Assembly: GCA_934661735.1 (NCBI GenBank)
Contig: CAKUJN010000103.1
Location: 1 to 6,791 of the forward strand
Source: an uncultured Oscillospiraceae bacterium
GTDB lineage: Bacteria; Bacillota; Clostridia; Oscillospirales; Oscillospiraceae
Direction: 5' to 3'
DNA length: 6,791 bases
Both the position numbers and the translations under genes were made by a program. Below the pieces are notes generated by a model. It saw nothing but the letters and a program-made list of their open reading frames with translations. It was not told the DNA's origin and did no database searches. Positions within the stretch are counted from its first letter, which is position 1, and the number at the start of each line of letters is the position of its first letter. Shown here piece after piece: positions 1 through 6,121 of the stretch.

Positions 1-368
1 ACGGAGCCGAAGTTGCCGTGGCCGTCGACGAGCGGATAGCGCATGGAGAAATCCTGCGCCAGACGGACCATCGCGTCATAGACCGACGCGTCGCCGTGCG
101 GATGATACCGGCCCAGCACGTCGCCGACGCAGGTGGCCGACTTCTTGAAGGGCTTGTCCGAGGTCAGGCCGTCCTCGTACATGGCGTAGAGAATACGCCG
201 GTGCACGGGCTTCAGACCGTCGCGCACATCGGGCAGCGCACGCCCGACAATGACGGACATGGCGTAGTCGATGTAGGAGCTCTTCATCTCATGAACCAGC
301 TCGGACTCCACGATTGTCTGCTCGGGGAAGCGGATGTCCTCGGGCTTGTAGTCTTTCTTATGTGCCAT
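1..368 (-). CDS. gyrA: DNA gyrase subunit A, N-terminal part (cut by window edge)
   Basis: GyrA is the DNA cutting and rejoining subunit of gyrase (A2B2), which introduces negative supercoils using ATP hydrolysed by GyrB. The 122 visible residues run from [11 protein letters not shown] through the family block [30 protein letters not shown] (residues 31-60, quoted loosely) to [11 protein letters not shown] (88-98) and [10 protein letters not shown] (113-122). The catalytic tyrosine, expected near residue 133, lies beyond the window. The ATG at 366-368 is preceded by AAGGAG (380-385). The residue matching E. coli Ser83 is Ala94 (codon 87-89), while the Asp87 equivalent is kept (Asp98). It is separated from gyrB by about 950 bp of repeats, so it may have its own promoter; I could not identify one. 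The family call is certain. Confidence 0.97.
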   Translation of the reverse strand, partial: MAHKKDYKPEDIRFPEQTIVESELVHEMKSSYIDYAMSVIVGRALPDVRDGLKPVHRRILYAMYEDGLTSDKPFKKSATCVGDVLGRYHPHGDASVYDAMVRLAQDFSMRYPLVDGHGNFGS

Positions 369-379
369 AGAATTCTGAT

Positions 380-385
380 CTCCTT
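380..385 (-). promoter_or_regulatory. Shine-Dalgarno of gyrA
   Basis: AAGGAG on the minus strand lies 11 bases from the gyrA ATG, a slightly long but workable spacing. It supports the start at 368 rather than a later Met. Confidence 0.7.
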
Positions 386-414
386 TTCAAGGATAGGAGT
401 TGCTTTTACATGCT

Positions 415-429
415 TCCGGCTGCGCCGGA
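415..429. repeat. Short perfect hairpin upstream of gyrA
   Basis: TCCGGC, loop TGC, GCCGGA: a perfect 6-bp stem. It resembles the TCCGG...CCGGA hairpins that open each 107-bp tandem unit immediately to its right and may be a decayed extra copy. In a gyrA transcript starting further upstream it would lie in the leader, about 47 bases before the ATG. No T-tract follows on the minus strand, so it is not an obvious terminator. Confidence 0.6.
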
Positions 430-514
430 GGGGGCTCTTTCCGGTTTCACCGGAGGTGCCGAATTTGCGGTGATACCGCAGCTGTTGCTTCGCAGACGAT
501 TCTGCATAGCAGTC

Positions 515-542
515 TGTAGGGGCTGACGACCCTGTCGGCCCG
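515..542 (+). repeat. GTAGGGGC palindrome, copy 1
   Basis: TGTAG followed by GGGCTGAC (520-527), a 6-base loop and GTCGGCCC (534-541). The 8-bp stem has one G-T wobble. Fourth element of tandem unit 1. Confidence 0.75.
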
Positions 543-621
543 CTTGTCCGGATTCACCGGACTGCCTCGGTTGCAGTAACACTGCAACTGTGCCTCCGGT
601 GGCCGTTTCTGCGCCGCAGTT

Positions 622-648
622 TGTAGGGGCCGATGCCTACATCGGCCC
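622..648 (+). repeat. GTAGGGGC palindrome, copy 2
   Basis: TGTAG followed by GGGCCGATG (627-635), loop CCTA, CATCGGCCC (640-648): a perfect 9-bp stem. Fourth element of tandem unit 2. Confidence 0.85.
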
Positions 649-707
649 TTTTGTCCGGATTCACCGGACTGCCTCTATTGTGGTTACACCCCAACCGTTG
701 CTTCGCA

Positions 708-759
708 GACCCACTTTTTCTGTCTTGCCAGAAAAAGTGGGCAAAAAGATGCGCTTGGA
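708..759 (+). repeat. 52-bp inverted repeat, left arm
   Basis: This stretch, containing the 13-bp hairpin and its tail, recurs inverted at 1217-1268 with two mismatches in 52 bases by eye. Together the two arms bracket 760-1216. Confidence 0.85.
710..741 (+). repeat. CCCACTTTTTCTG hairpin, copy 1
   Basis: Left arm CCCACTTTTTCTG (710-722), loop TCTTGC (723-728), right arm CAGAAAAAGTGGG (729-741): a perfect 13-bp stem. It follows the truncated third tandem unit and is followed by GCAAAAAGATGCGCTTGGA, a tail shared with the other two copies. No T-tract follows on either strand, so it is not a standard intrinsic terminator. Confidence 0.9.
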
Positions 760-770
760 GACGCGTTATA

Positions 771-796
771 TTGCGCGCTCACGCGCGCGATTTTTT
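771..796 (+). terminator. Intrinsic terminator-like hairpin, plus strand
   Basis: TTGCGCGC (771-778), loop TCAC, GCGCGCGA (783-790): an 8-bp, very GC-rich stem with one T-G wobble, followed at once by six Ts (791-796). This is the textbook shape on the plus strand only; the minus strand has no T-tract. No plus-strand gene lies upstream in the window, so it would end a transcript of the tandem hairpin array, if one exists. It does not serve gyrB, which reads the other way. Confidence 0.55.
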
Positions 797-890
797 GGCC
801 GCTCCGCGGCCTGAACGCCCTATTCGGGCGCAGGATTGCGACCGTTCCGATAGCTTTCGGTTCCGGCAAATGTACTACACGCATTTGCGG
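797..890. repeat. Row of small hairpins
   Basis: Immediately after the T-tract come GGCCGC/GCGGCC with loop TCC (797-811), CGCCC/GGGCG with a 5-base loop (816-830), and GCAAATG/CATTTGC (866-872 with 882-888), the last extendable by two C-G pairs past a bulge. The stems do not resemble those of the tandem units. No credible coding frame is seen. Confidence 0.55.
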
Positions 891-958
891 GCAGACTGCA
901 TCAACTTCGGTTCTGCTCATTTCCGGAATACTCGGCCAATCTTGTTCGTGCACTGCGC
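891..958. other. Unassigned non-coding stretch
   Basis: Between the hairpin row and the third GTAGGGGC palindrome I see no gene, promoter or repeat that I can support. An open frame across it on the minus strand runs into the hairpin repeats and looks incidental. Confidence 0.4.
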
Positions 959-985
959 GGGCCGATGTGGGCATCGGCCCCTACA
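959..985 (-). repeat. GTAGGGGC palindrome, copy 3 (inverted)
   Basis: On the minus strand it reads TGTAGGGGCCGATG, loop CCCA, CATCGGCCC: a perfect 9-bp stem. It borders the long dispersed repeat at 989-1323 just as copy 4 (6670-6697) borders the inverted partner, so the palindrome and the long repeat form one composite. Confidence 0.85.
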
Positions 986-1216
986 GACATTTACAATAGA
1001 ACGCAAATATTCTGCACCATCGGCGAATTCGTAGATGGCCTGCCATTTCCACGGCAGGGTGTTTTGCTATCTTCTTGTGTGGCAACTGCTATCGATGGGA
1101 GCGTTGTCTCCACGCAGGCGGCGCTGTAGTGTAGCTTTGCAGAGAGATTCCCGTGTGCTGGCTGCAATGTTCTTCTACGGGGTTCTTCTGTGGCTTGCGG
1201 TACAATCCGATCCGCA

Positions 1217-1268
1217 TCCAAGCGCCTCTTTTTGCCCACTTTTTCTGGCAAGGCAGAAAAAGTGGGTC
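1217..1268 (-). repeat. 52-bp inverted repeat, right arm
   Basis: Inverted partner of 708-759, two mismatches by eye. It is nested inside the long dispersed repeat copy A. Confidence 0.85.
1235..1266 (-). repeat. CCCACTTTTTCTG hairpin, copy 2 (inverted)
   Basis: Arms at 1235-1247 and 1254-1266, loop CCTTGC on the minus strand: a perfect 13-bp stem. It lies about 60 bases after the gyrB stop on the gyrB transcript. It lacks a following T-tract, so it may stabilise or process the 3' end rather than terminate. Confidence 0.9.
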
Positions 1269-1324
1269 GCCGAAGGCACGGTTGTGGCCTTGCCGCATCA
1301 ATGGCAGTCCGGTGCAAACCGGAA

Positions 1325-3292
1325 TCAGATATCCAGATTCACGACGTATTTGGCGTTTTCTTCGATGAATTCCTTGCGCGGCTCGACGGATTCGCCCATC
1401 AAGACGGTGAAAATCTGGTCGGCGGCGACGGCGTCATCCAGCGTGATGCGCCGCAGCGTGCGCGTCTCGGGATTCATGGTCGTCTCCCACAGCTCGTGCG
1501 GGTCCATTTCACCGAGGCCCTTGAAGCGGGAGATATCGATCTTCACATTCGGGTTGCCGCCGCGCATTTCGCCCGACATCTGATCGCGCTGTTCATCCGA
1601 AAAGGCGACCTTGACGGTCTTGCCGCGGGTGAGCTTGTAGAGCGGCGGGACGGCGGAATAGACATAGCCCTGTTCGATCAGCGGCCGCATGAACCGGAAG
1701 AAGAACGTCAGCAGCAGCGTCCGGATATGCGAGCCGTCCACGTCGGCATCGGCCATGATGATGACCTTGTGATAGCGGAGCTTATCGAGGTTGAACTCGT
1801 CGCCGATTCCGGCGCCGAGCGCCGTGATGACGGGCTGAAGCTTGTCATTGCCGTAGACCTTGTCGGCTCGGGCCTTTTCAACGTTCAGCATTTTGCCCCA
1901 GAGCGGCAGGATCGCCTGGAAGCGCGAGTCACGGCCCTGTGTGGCCGAGCCGCCGGCGGAATCGCCCTCGACGATGTAAATTTCGGTCAGCGTGGGGTCC
2001 GAGTCGTTGCAGTCGCGCAGCTTGTCCGGCATCTGGCCGGATTCCAGACCCGTCTTGCGGCGGATGGCCTCGCGCGCCTTGCGCGCGGCCTCACGGGCGC
2101 GATTGGCCATCATGGCCTTTTCCAGAATCAGCTTGCCCACGGACGGATTTTCCTCAAGGAATTCCGTCAGCTGCGCCGTGACGACCGAGCTGACCAGCGC
2201 GCGCATCGAGGCGTTGCCGAGCTTTGCCTTTGTCTGGCCCTCAAACTGCGCGTCGGTCAGCTTGACGGACACGATTGCCGTCAGGCCCTCGCGCACGTCG
2301 TCGCCGGAGACCTTGTCATCGGGCTTGATATAGCCCTTTTTCAGACCGTAGGCGTTGAGAACGCTGGTCAGCGCGCGCTTGAATCCCTCCTCGTGCATGC
2401 CGCCCTCGGGCGTATGAATGTCGTTTGCAAAGGAGACGATTGTCTCGGCGAACGAGTCGTTGTATTGCAGCGCGACCTCGGCCGTGGCGTCGTCCTTGCG
2501 GCCGGCCATGTAGATGACCTCGGGGTGCAGCGGCGTCTTGTGGCGGTTGTACCACGAAACAAACTCGCGGATGCCGCCCTCATAGCACATGGAGTCATAG
2601 CGCTCCTTCAGCGGCTTGTCCTGCGACTCGGGGCGTCTGTCCTCGATGGTGATGTGCAGGCCCGCGTTCAAAAACGCCTGCTCGCGCATGCGCGTATGCA
2701 GCGTCTCATAGTCGTATTCCAGCGTGTCAAACATCTGGCCGTCGGGCTTGAACGTGACCTTGGTGCCGTGTCCGTCGGTGGTGCCGACAACGCGCATTTC
2801 CTGCGTGATATTGCCGCGGGAAAACTTCATCTGATAGATTTTCCCGTCCTTGCTGACCTCGACCTCCAGCCATTCGGACAGGGCGTTGACGACCGACGCG
2901 CCCACGCCGTGCAGGCCGCCGGAAACCTTATAGCCGCCGCCGCCGAATTTGCCGCCTGCATGCAGGACGGTATAGACGACCTCAAGCGCGGGCTTGCCGG
3001 TCTGCGCCTGAATGTCGACGGGGATGCCGCGGCCGTCGTCGGTGACGGTGATGGTGTTGCCCTCGTTGATGCTGACCACGATGTGCTTGCAGTAGCCGGC
3101 CAGCGCCTCGTCGATGGCATTGTCGACGATCTCATAGACCAGATGGTGCAGGCCAGATACGCTGGTTGAGCCGATGTACATGCCGGGGCGCTTGCGCACG
3201 GCCTCAAGGCCCTCCAGCACCTGAATCTGGCTGGCGTCATATTTTGTTTCTACGATCTCATTTTCGATCTCGTTTCTGATTTCTTCCGTCAT
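1325..3292 (-). CDS. gyrB: DNA gyrase subunit B
   Basis: GyrB supplies ATP hydrolysis and the metal-binding TOPRIM fold for gyrase. The GHKL ATPase shows YEIVDNAIDEA (catalytic Glu54, Asn58), DDGRGIP (85-91) and the ATP lid GGKFGGGGYKVSGGLHGVG (113-131). TOPRIM shows VEGDSAGGS (441-449) and ADADVDGSH (514-522). The C-terminal block is RFKGLGEMDPHELWETTMNPETR (589-611, quoted loosely). At 655 residues it is the short Gram-positive form. Trp465 sits where E. coli has Lys447 and B. subtilis Arg; the Asp426 equivalent (Asp444) is kept. The ATG overlaps the remB stop by 4 bases and AGGAG lies 7 bases upstream, so translation is probably coupled to remB. A hairpin repeat begins 1 base after the TGA. 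Confidence 0.99.
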   Translation of the reverse strand: MTEEIRNEIENEIVETKYDASQIQVLEGLEAVRKRPGMYIGSTSVSGLHHLVYEIVDNAIDEALAGYCKHIVVSINEGNTITVTDDGRGIPVDIQAQTGKPALEVVYTVLHAGGKFGGGGYKVSGGLHGVGASVVNALSEWLEVEVSKDGKIYQMKFSRGNITQEMRVVGTTDGHGTKVTFKPDGQMFDTLEYDYETLHTRMREQAFLNAGLHITIEDRRPESQDKPLKERYDSMCYEGGIREFVSWYNRHKTPLHPEVIYMAGRKDDATAEVALQYNDSFAETIVSFANDIHTPEGGMHEEGFKRALTSVLNAYGLKKGYIKPDDKVSGDDVREGLTAIVSVKLTDAQFEGQTKAKLGNASMRALVSSVVTAQLTEFLEENPSVGKLILEKAMMANRAREAARKAREAIRRKTGLESGQMPDKLRDCNDSDPTLTEIYIVEGDSAGGSATQGRDSRFQAILPLWGKMLNVEKARADKVYGNDKLQPVITALGAGIGDEFNLDKLRYHKVIIMADADVDGSHIRTLLLTFFFRFMRPLIEQGYVYSAVPPLYKLTRGKTVKVAFSDEQRDQMSGEMRGGNPNVKIDISRFKGLGEMDPHELWETTMNPETRTLRRITLDDAVAADQIFTVLMGESVEPRKEFIEENAKYVVNLDI

Positions 3293-3573
3293 AGAGTTGC
3301 TCCTTTATTTCCGGCTGCCGTGCGCCGGTGTTCCATGCGCCTTTGCAGCACGGCGGAATTCGACCGCGTCAGATAGACGCGCTGCATCCCGTACTCACTG
3401 GTCAGGACAAACGATTTCGGCAGGGCGTCCGTCGCCTCCACCACCTCGCCGCTGCGCTCGGCCGCGGCGAGAAATTCGCGCGTGCGTCCGGACCACGACG
3501 TGTTGTCCAGATCGAATACGCCGACAACGGCGCTTTCGCGGACCGAAAGATCCAGTCCGATCGGGATATACAT
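3289..3573 (-). CDS. remB: RemB-like DUF370 protein
   Basis: This small protein sits between recF and gyrB, as remB (yaaB) does in B. subtilis, where RemA/RemB influence extracellular matrix genes. From the preferred start it has 94 residues, beginning MYIPIGLDLSVRESAVVGVFDLDNT, with PKSFVLT in the middle and VYLTRSNSAVLQRR near the end, matching the family pattern. An ATG two codons earlier (3579) is only 3 bases from the AAGGAG at 3583-3588, while the ATG at 3573 has 9-base spacing and gives the MYI start seen in B. subtilis YaaB. The stop overlaps the gyrB ATG (ATGA). The family is clear; a matrix role in this organism is not shown, and the protein could regulate other genes. Confidence 0.88.
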   Translation of the reverse strand: MYIPIGLDLSVRESAVVGVFDLDNTSWSGRTREFLAAAERSGEVVEATDALPKSFVLTSEYGMQRVYLTRSNSAVLQRRMEHRRTAAGNKGATL

Positions 3574-3582
3574 AGGCATTTT

Positions 3583-3588
3583 CTCCTT
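3583..3588 (-). promoter_or_regulatory. Shine-Dalgarno that decides the remB start
   Basis: AAGGAG within AAAAGGAGAA. It is 3 bases from the ATG at 3579, too close for normal initiation, and 9 bases from the ATG at 3573, which is well placed. This favours the shorter protein. Confidence 0.7.
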
Positions 3589-3600
3589 TTTTCCGCCTGT

Positions 3601-4710
3601 TCAGACCTGCTCTACCAGCTGTCCGTTCCGGATGAGAATTGTCCGGCCAAGCTCGGTCAGGCGTTCCAGCTCACAGCAGGTGATAACCACCTGTCCGCTC
3701 CGGATCTGGTTGAGCACGAAATCCTGCCGCCGCGCGTCCAGCTCGGACAGCACGTCGTCCAGCAGCAGCACCGGCTCCTCGCCGGTATCGCGCCGGAACA
3801 GCTCGCGCTCGGCCAGCTTCAGACTGATTGACGCGGTGCGCGTCTGGCCCTGTGAGCCGAACGCGCGCACGGCCGTGCCGTTGATTGCGGCCTCAAAATC
3901 GTCCCTGTGCGGGCCGGTCAGGCACTGGCCGGAGTCCAGCTCCGCGCGGTAGTGCTGCTCCTGATGGGCAAGCAGCTGCGTAAATATCTGTCTGGCCTCG
4001 GCAAAGGGGTCCGTCACGGTCGATACGGTATGGTATTCCAGCGTCAGCGCCTCGCCGCCGCCGGAAAATTCGCAGTGATACTCCGCCGCCGCCTCGCCGA
4101 GCTTTTGCAGATACCGCGCGCGGTAGCGGATAAGCACGGCGCCGACCTGCGCCATGCGGTAGTTGAATTCGGGCAGCGGGTCCAGAATGGACGGCGTTTC
4201 GTGCCAGTCCTTCAGAATCCGGCTTTTGCTGTCGAGCAGCTTCTGATACTCGCCCAGCGCCTGCGCATAGTTCGGACGGAGCTGGCACAGTGCCGTGTCG
4301 ATCAGCCGCCGGCGTCCCGCCGCACCGCCCTTGAGTACCTGAAGCTCCTCCGGACAGAACAGAACCGTCGTCAGAAGGCCGGAGAGGGCCGCCGCCGTCT
4401 TTTGCTTTACGCCGCCGATGTAGAGCTGTCTTGGCCGCCTTGCGGCGAACAGAACGGCGCGAAGCGTCTGCTCGCGCCCCTGTGAAAAAATCTGCGCGTT
4501 CAGGTCGGCAAAATCCGCGCCGAAGCGGATCAGCTCCTGCGGCCGCGTCGTGCGGAAGCTTTTACCGGTGGACAGATACCCGATGGATTCCAGCAGGTTG
4601 GTCTTTCCCTGCGCGTTTTCGCCCAGAATCAGATTGACGCCCGCGTCCAGCTCCAGCTCAAGCTGTTCGTAGTTGCGGAAATCGTACAGCTTCAGACGCT
4701 CGAGTCTCAT
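3601..4710 (-). CDS. recF: DNA replication and repair protein RecF
   Basis: RecF is an SMC-like ATPase that binds gapped DNA and, with RecO and RecR, helps load RecA at stalled forks and single-strand gaps. The 369-residue protein has Walker A GENAQGKT (30-37), the N-terminal MRLERLKLYDFRNYE typical of the family, the signature region FGSQGQTRTASISLKLAE (284-301), and Walker B with D-loop VLLLDDVLSELDARR (314-328). The length is normal for RecF. The ATG at 4708-4710 overlaps the yaaA stop by 4 bases (ATGA), with AGGAG 5 bases upstream, indicating coupled translation. It ends 27 bases before remB. All key residues are present and nothing looks broken. Confidence 0.98.
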   Translation of the reverse strand: MRLERLKLYDFRNYEQLELELDAGVNLILGENAQGKTNLLESIGYLSTGKSFRTTRPQELIRFGADFADLNAQIFSQGREQTLRAVLFAARRPRQLYIGGVKQKTAAALSGLLTTVLFCPEELQVLKGGAAGRRRLIDTALCQLRPNYAQALGEYQKLLDSKSRILKDWHETPSILDPLPEFNYRMAQVGAVLIRYRARYLQKLGEAAAEYHCEFSGGGEALTLEYHTVSTVTDPFAEARQIFTQLLAHQEQHYRAELDSGQCLTGPHRDDFEAAINGTAVRAFGSQGQTRTASISLKLAERELFRRDTGEEPVLLLDDVLSELDARRQDFVLNQIRSGQVVITCCELERLTELGRTILIRNGQLVEQV

Positions 4711-4961
4711 GCCTGCTCCTGCGTGACGGCGTAGAGCTGATGCAGATATTCCACGCGGTCGCCCGCGCGCAGCTTTCTGCCGCGCTGCGTGCAGATTTCG
4801 CCGTTGAGCCGGACCTGTCCGTTCTGAATCATGTTCTTTGCCATGCCGCCGGATTCGACGGCGTTGGCGAATTTCAGAAAGTCCTGAAGCGTGATGTATT
4901 CCGTATGAATCGGGATTTCAACCGCGCGGTCGGAAACCTTTTTTGTGACGCGTACCTTCAT
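4707..4961 (-). CDS. yaaA: S4-domain RNA-binding protein YaaA
   Basis: An 84-residue protein with a single S4 fold, the small RNA-binding module also found in ribosomal protein S4 and RNA-modifying enzymes. The S4 part covers about residues 23-72: ITLQDFLKFANAVESGGMAK, then MIQNGQVRLNGEICTQRGRKL and GDRVEY. In Bacillota this gene sits between dnaN and recF, and the B. subtilis protein has been linked to ribosomes, so a role in ribosome assembly or RNA binding is plausible but not shown here. The ATG follows the dnaN stop after 1 base, with GGGAG 6 bases upstream inside the dnaN end. It overlaps recF by 4 bases. It is most likely translated as part of the dnaN-gyrB transcript. Confidence 0.93.
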   Translation of the reverse strand: MKVRVTKKVSDRAVEIPIHTEYITLQDFLKFANAVESGGMAKNMIQNGQVRLNGEICTQRGRKLRAGDRVEYLHQLYAVTQEQA

Positions 4962-4962
4962 C

Positions 4963-6075
4963 TCATTCTCCCGCCTTCAGCCGCACCGGCAGAACCATAT
5001 AGCTGTATTTTTTGCTGTCGTCGCACGGATTGAGGACAATGGGGCTCAGTCCGTTGATCAGCTCCAGCGAAACCTCGCTGGTCGGGACGGCGCGCAGCGC
5101 GTCCAGCAGATACCGGCAGTTGAAGCCGATTTCCAGCTCCTTGCCGTCGCCGGCGATGGGGCAGACGTCGTGCGCCTCGCCGATGGTGGAGACGGTGCGG
5201 AAGTCCGCCGTGTTGTCTCCGAATGTGCAGCGAACGGGGCTTTTGATCTTTTCCGAGATGATCAGGCCGACACGCTCGATGGAATCGGTGATCTGGCTGA
5301 CATTCGCGGCCAGGCGGATGGGATTGTCCTGCGGCAGCACGCGGCGCCAGTCCAGAAAATCGCCCTCGAGAACGCGGCAGACCAGTGTTGCGTCGCCGAT
5401 GGAGAACAGAATATGTTTGCTGCCGACATAGATCTGCGCCTTGTCGTCGGTGTCGGAGAGAATCTTTTCGACCTCTTTCAGTGCGGCGGCCGGCGCGACG
5501 AATTTCAGCGTCCGTTCCAGCGGCTCATCCGCGAACCAGCGGCGCAGCGCCAGCCGGTAGCCGTCCACGGCCACAACCGTGACCGATTCGTTGCAGATTT
5601 CAAACAGGCAGCCCGTGTGAATTGGCCGCGCCAGATTTTCGCTGGCCGAGAAGATGGTGCCGGAGATCATTTCCTTCAGCTCGCGCTGCGGCACGCCGAT
5701 GCCCTTTTCCGATTCCACGTCGGGAAGCTCGGGATAATCGTCGGCGGCAGTGGCGGTGATGCTGAACGAGGAGATGCCGCCACGGATGGAGACGCGGAGC
5801 TTTTCGTCCACGCTGATCGAAACCATATCGTCCGGCAGCTTACGGATGATATCGAAGAACAGACGCGCGGGCATGATGCACTCGCCTTCCTCCGTGATAT
5901 CGGCCGGCACGCCGACGGTGATGCCGGTTTCCAGATTGTAGCCGGTCAGCATCACGCGCGTTCCGGCCTTGACCAGAATGCCCTCGAGCGCGGTGATGGC
6001 GCTTTTCGGCGCGACCGTTCTGGACGCGACGGAGATCGCGGAGACGAGCAGCGCTTTTTCACAGGTAAATTTCAT
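4963..6075 (-). CDS. dnaN: DNA polymerase III beta sliding clamp
   Basis: DnaN forms a ring-shaped dimer that holds replicative polymerase on DNA and docks many repair and replication proteins. The 370-residue length is normal for three clamp domains. It begins MKFTCEKALLVSAISVASRTV, has the mid-domain AVDGYRLALRR, VLEGDFLDW at the second-to-third domain junction and ends in YSYMVLPVRL, with MVLPVRL at 360-366 forming the usual C-terminal strand of the partner pocket. The ATG at 6073-6075 has a strong AGAGGAGA ribosome site 6 bases upstream. The gene opens the likely operon and its upstream region carries DnaA-box-like sites, so DnaA may affect its expression as in other Bacillota. I could not define a promoter with confidence. 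Confidence 0.98.
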   Translation of the reverse strand: MKFTCEKALLVSAISVASRTVAPKSAITALEGILVKAGTRVMLTGYNLETGITVGVPADITEEGECIMPARLFFDIIRKLPDDMVSISVDEKLRVSIRGGISSFSITATAADDYPELPDVESEKGIGVPQRELKEMISGTIFSASENLARPIHTGCLFEICNESVTVVAVDGYRLALRRWFADEPLERTLKFVAPAAALKEVEKILSDTDDKAQIYVGSKHILFSIGDATLVCRVLEGDFLDWRRVLPQDNPIRLAANVSQITDSIERVGLIISEKIKSPVRCTFGDNTADFRTVSTIGEAHDVCPIAGDGKELEIGFNCRYLLDALRAVPTSEVSLELINGLSPIVLNPCDDSKKYSYMVLPVRLKAGE

Positions 6076-6080
6076 AGTGA

Positions 6081-6088
6081 TCTCCTCT
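6081..6088 (-). promoter_or_regulatory. Shine-Dalgarno of dnaN
   Basis: AGAGGAGA on the minus strand; its GGAG core ends 6 bases from the dnaN ATG. It fixes the start at 6075. Confidence 0.8.
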
Positions 6089-6092
6089 TTTC

Positions 6093-6112
6093 TTCTTTCT
6101 GAAAGGAAAGAA
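6093..6112. promoter_or_regulatory. Hairpin in the dnaN leader
   Basis: TTCTTTC (6093-6099), 6-base loop, GAAAGAA (6106-6112): a 7-bp, AT-rich stem just before the dnaN ribosome site. It is weak and may be chance in a purine/pyrimidine-biased stretch. Confidence 0.35.
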
Positions 6113-6121
6113 AGGATATTT

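Larger units (their letters stand above)
440..709 (+). repeat. Tandem array of 107-bp hairpin units (2 full, 1 partial)
   Basis: Units begin at TCCGG at 440, 547 and 654, exactly 107 bases apart. The GTAGGGGC palindromes at 515 and 622 are also 107 apart. Each full unit has four small hairpins in the same order: a TCCGG/CCGGA stem (440-454, 546-562, 653-669); a second stem, TGCGGT/ACCGCA in unit 1 (466-480) and GTTGCAGT/ACTGCAAC in unit 2 (570-588); CTGC, a 3-base loop, GCAG; and the TGTAGGGGC palindrome. The third unit keeps the first two elements (the second with one mismatch) and then joins the CCCACTTTTTCTG hairpin instead. No coding signal is apparent. What it does is unknown. Confidence 0.85.
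989..1323 (-). repeat. Long dispersed repeat, copy A (inverted partner of 6328-6666)
   Basis: Read on the minus strand, it starts with a TCCGGT/ACCGGA hairpin 1 base after the gyrB stop codon, passes the 13-bp hairpin, and ends in GTTCTATTGTAAAT next to a GTAGGGGC palindrome. The whole unit matches 6328-6666 in inverted orientation at very roughly four bases in five by eye. The best block, 1093-1145 against 6509-6561, has one mismatch in 53. Small indels shift the reading frame between copies and substitutions show no third-position preference, so it is not a conserved gene. Function unknown. Confidence 0.88.

Noticed and set aside
440..709. CRISPR array
   Set aside because: The 107-bp periodicity comes from whole units repeating, not from short identical repeats with unique spacers, and no cas gene is present.
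684..974. 96-residue open frame on the minus strand
   Set aside because: It runs through the terminator-like hairpin, the hairpin row and the 13-bp hairpin repeat; no motif and no clear ribosome site.
1235..1266. Intrinsic terminator for gyrB
   Set aside because: The stem is strong but the minus strand continues with GCAAAAAG rather than a T-tract.
708..1268. Insertion sequence
   Set aside because: No transposase coding sequence and no flanking target duplication could be seen; kept only as a possible non-autonomous element.
1190..3169. 659-residue open frame on the plus strand
   Set aside because: It is the antisense shadow of gyrB. GC-rich codons leave few stops on the opposite strand, and the predicted protein has no recognisable motif.
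4945..6102. 385-residue open frame on the plus strand
   Set aside because: Antisense shadow of dnaN and the start of yaaA, with no family features and no convincing ribosome site.
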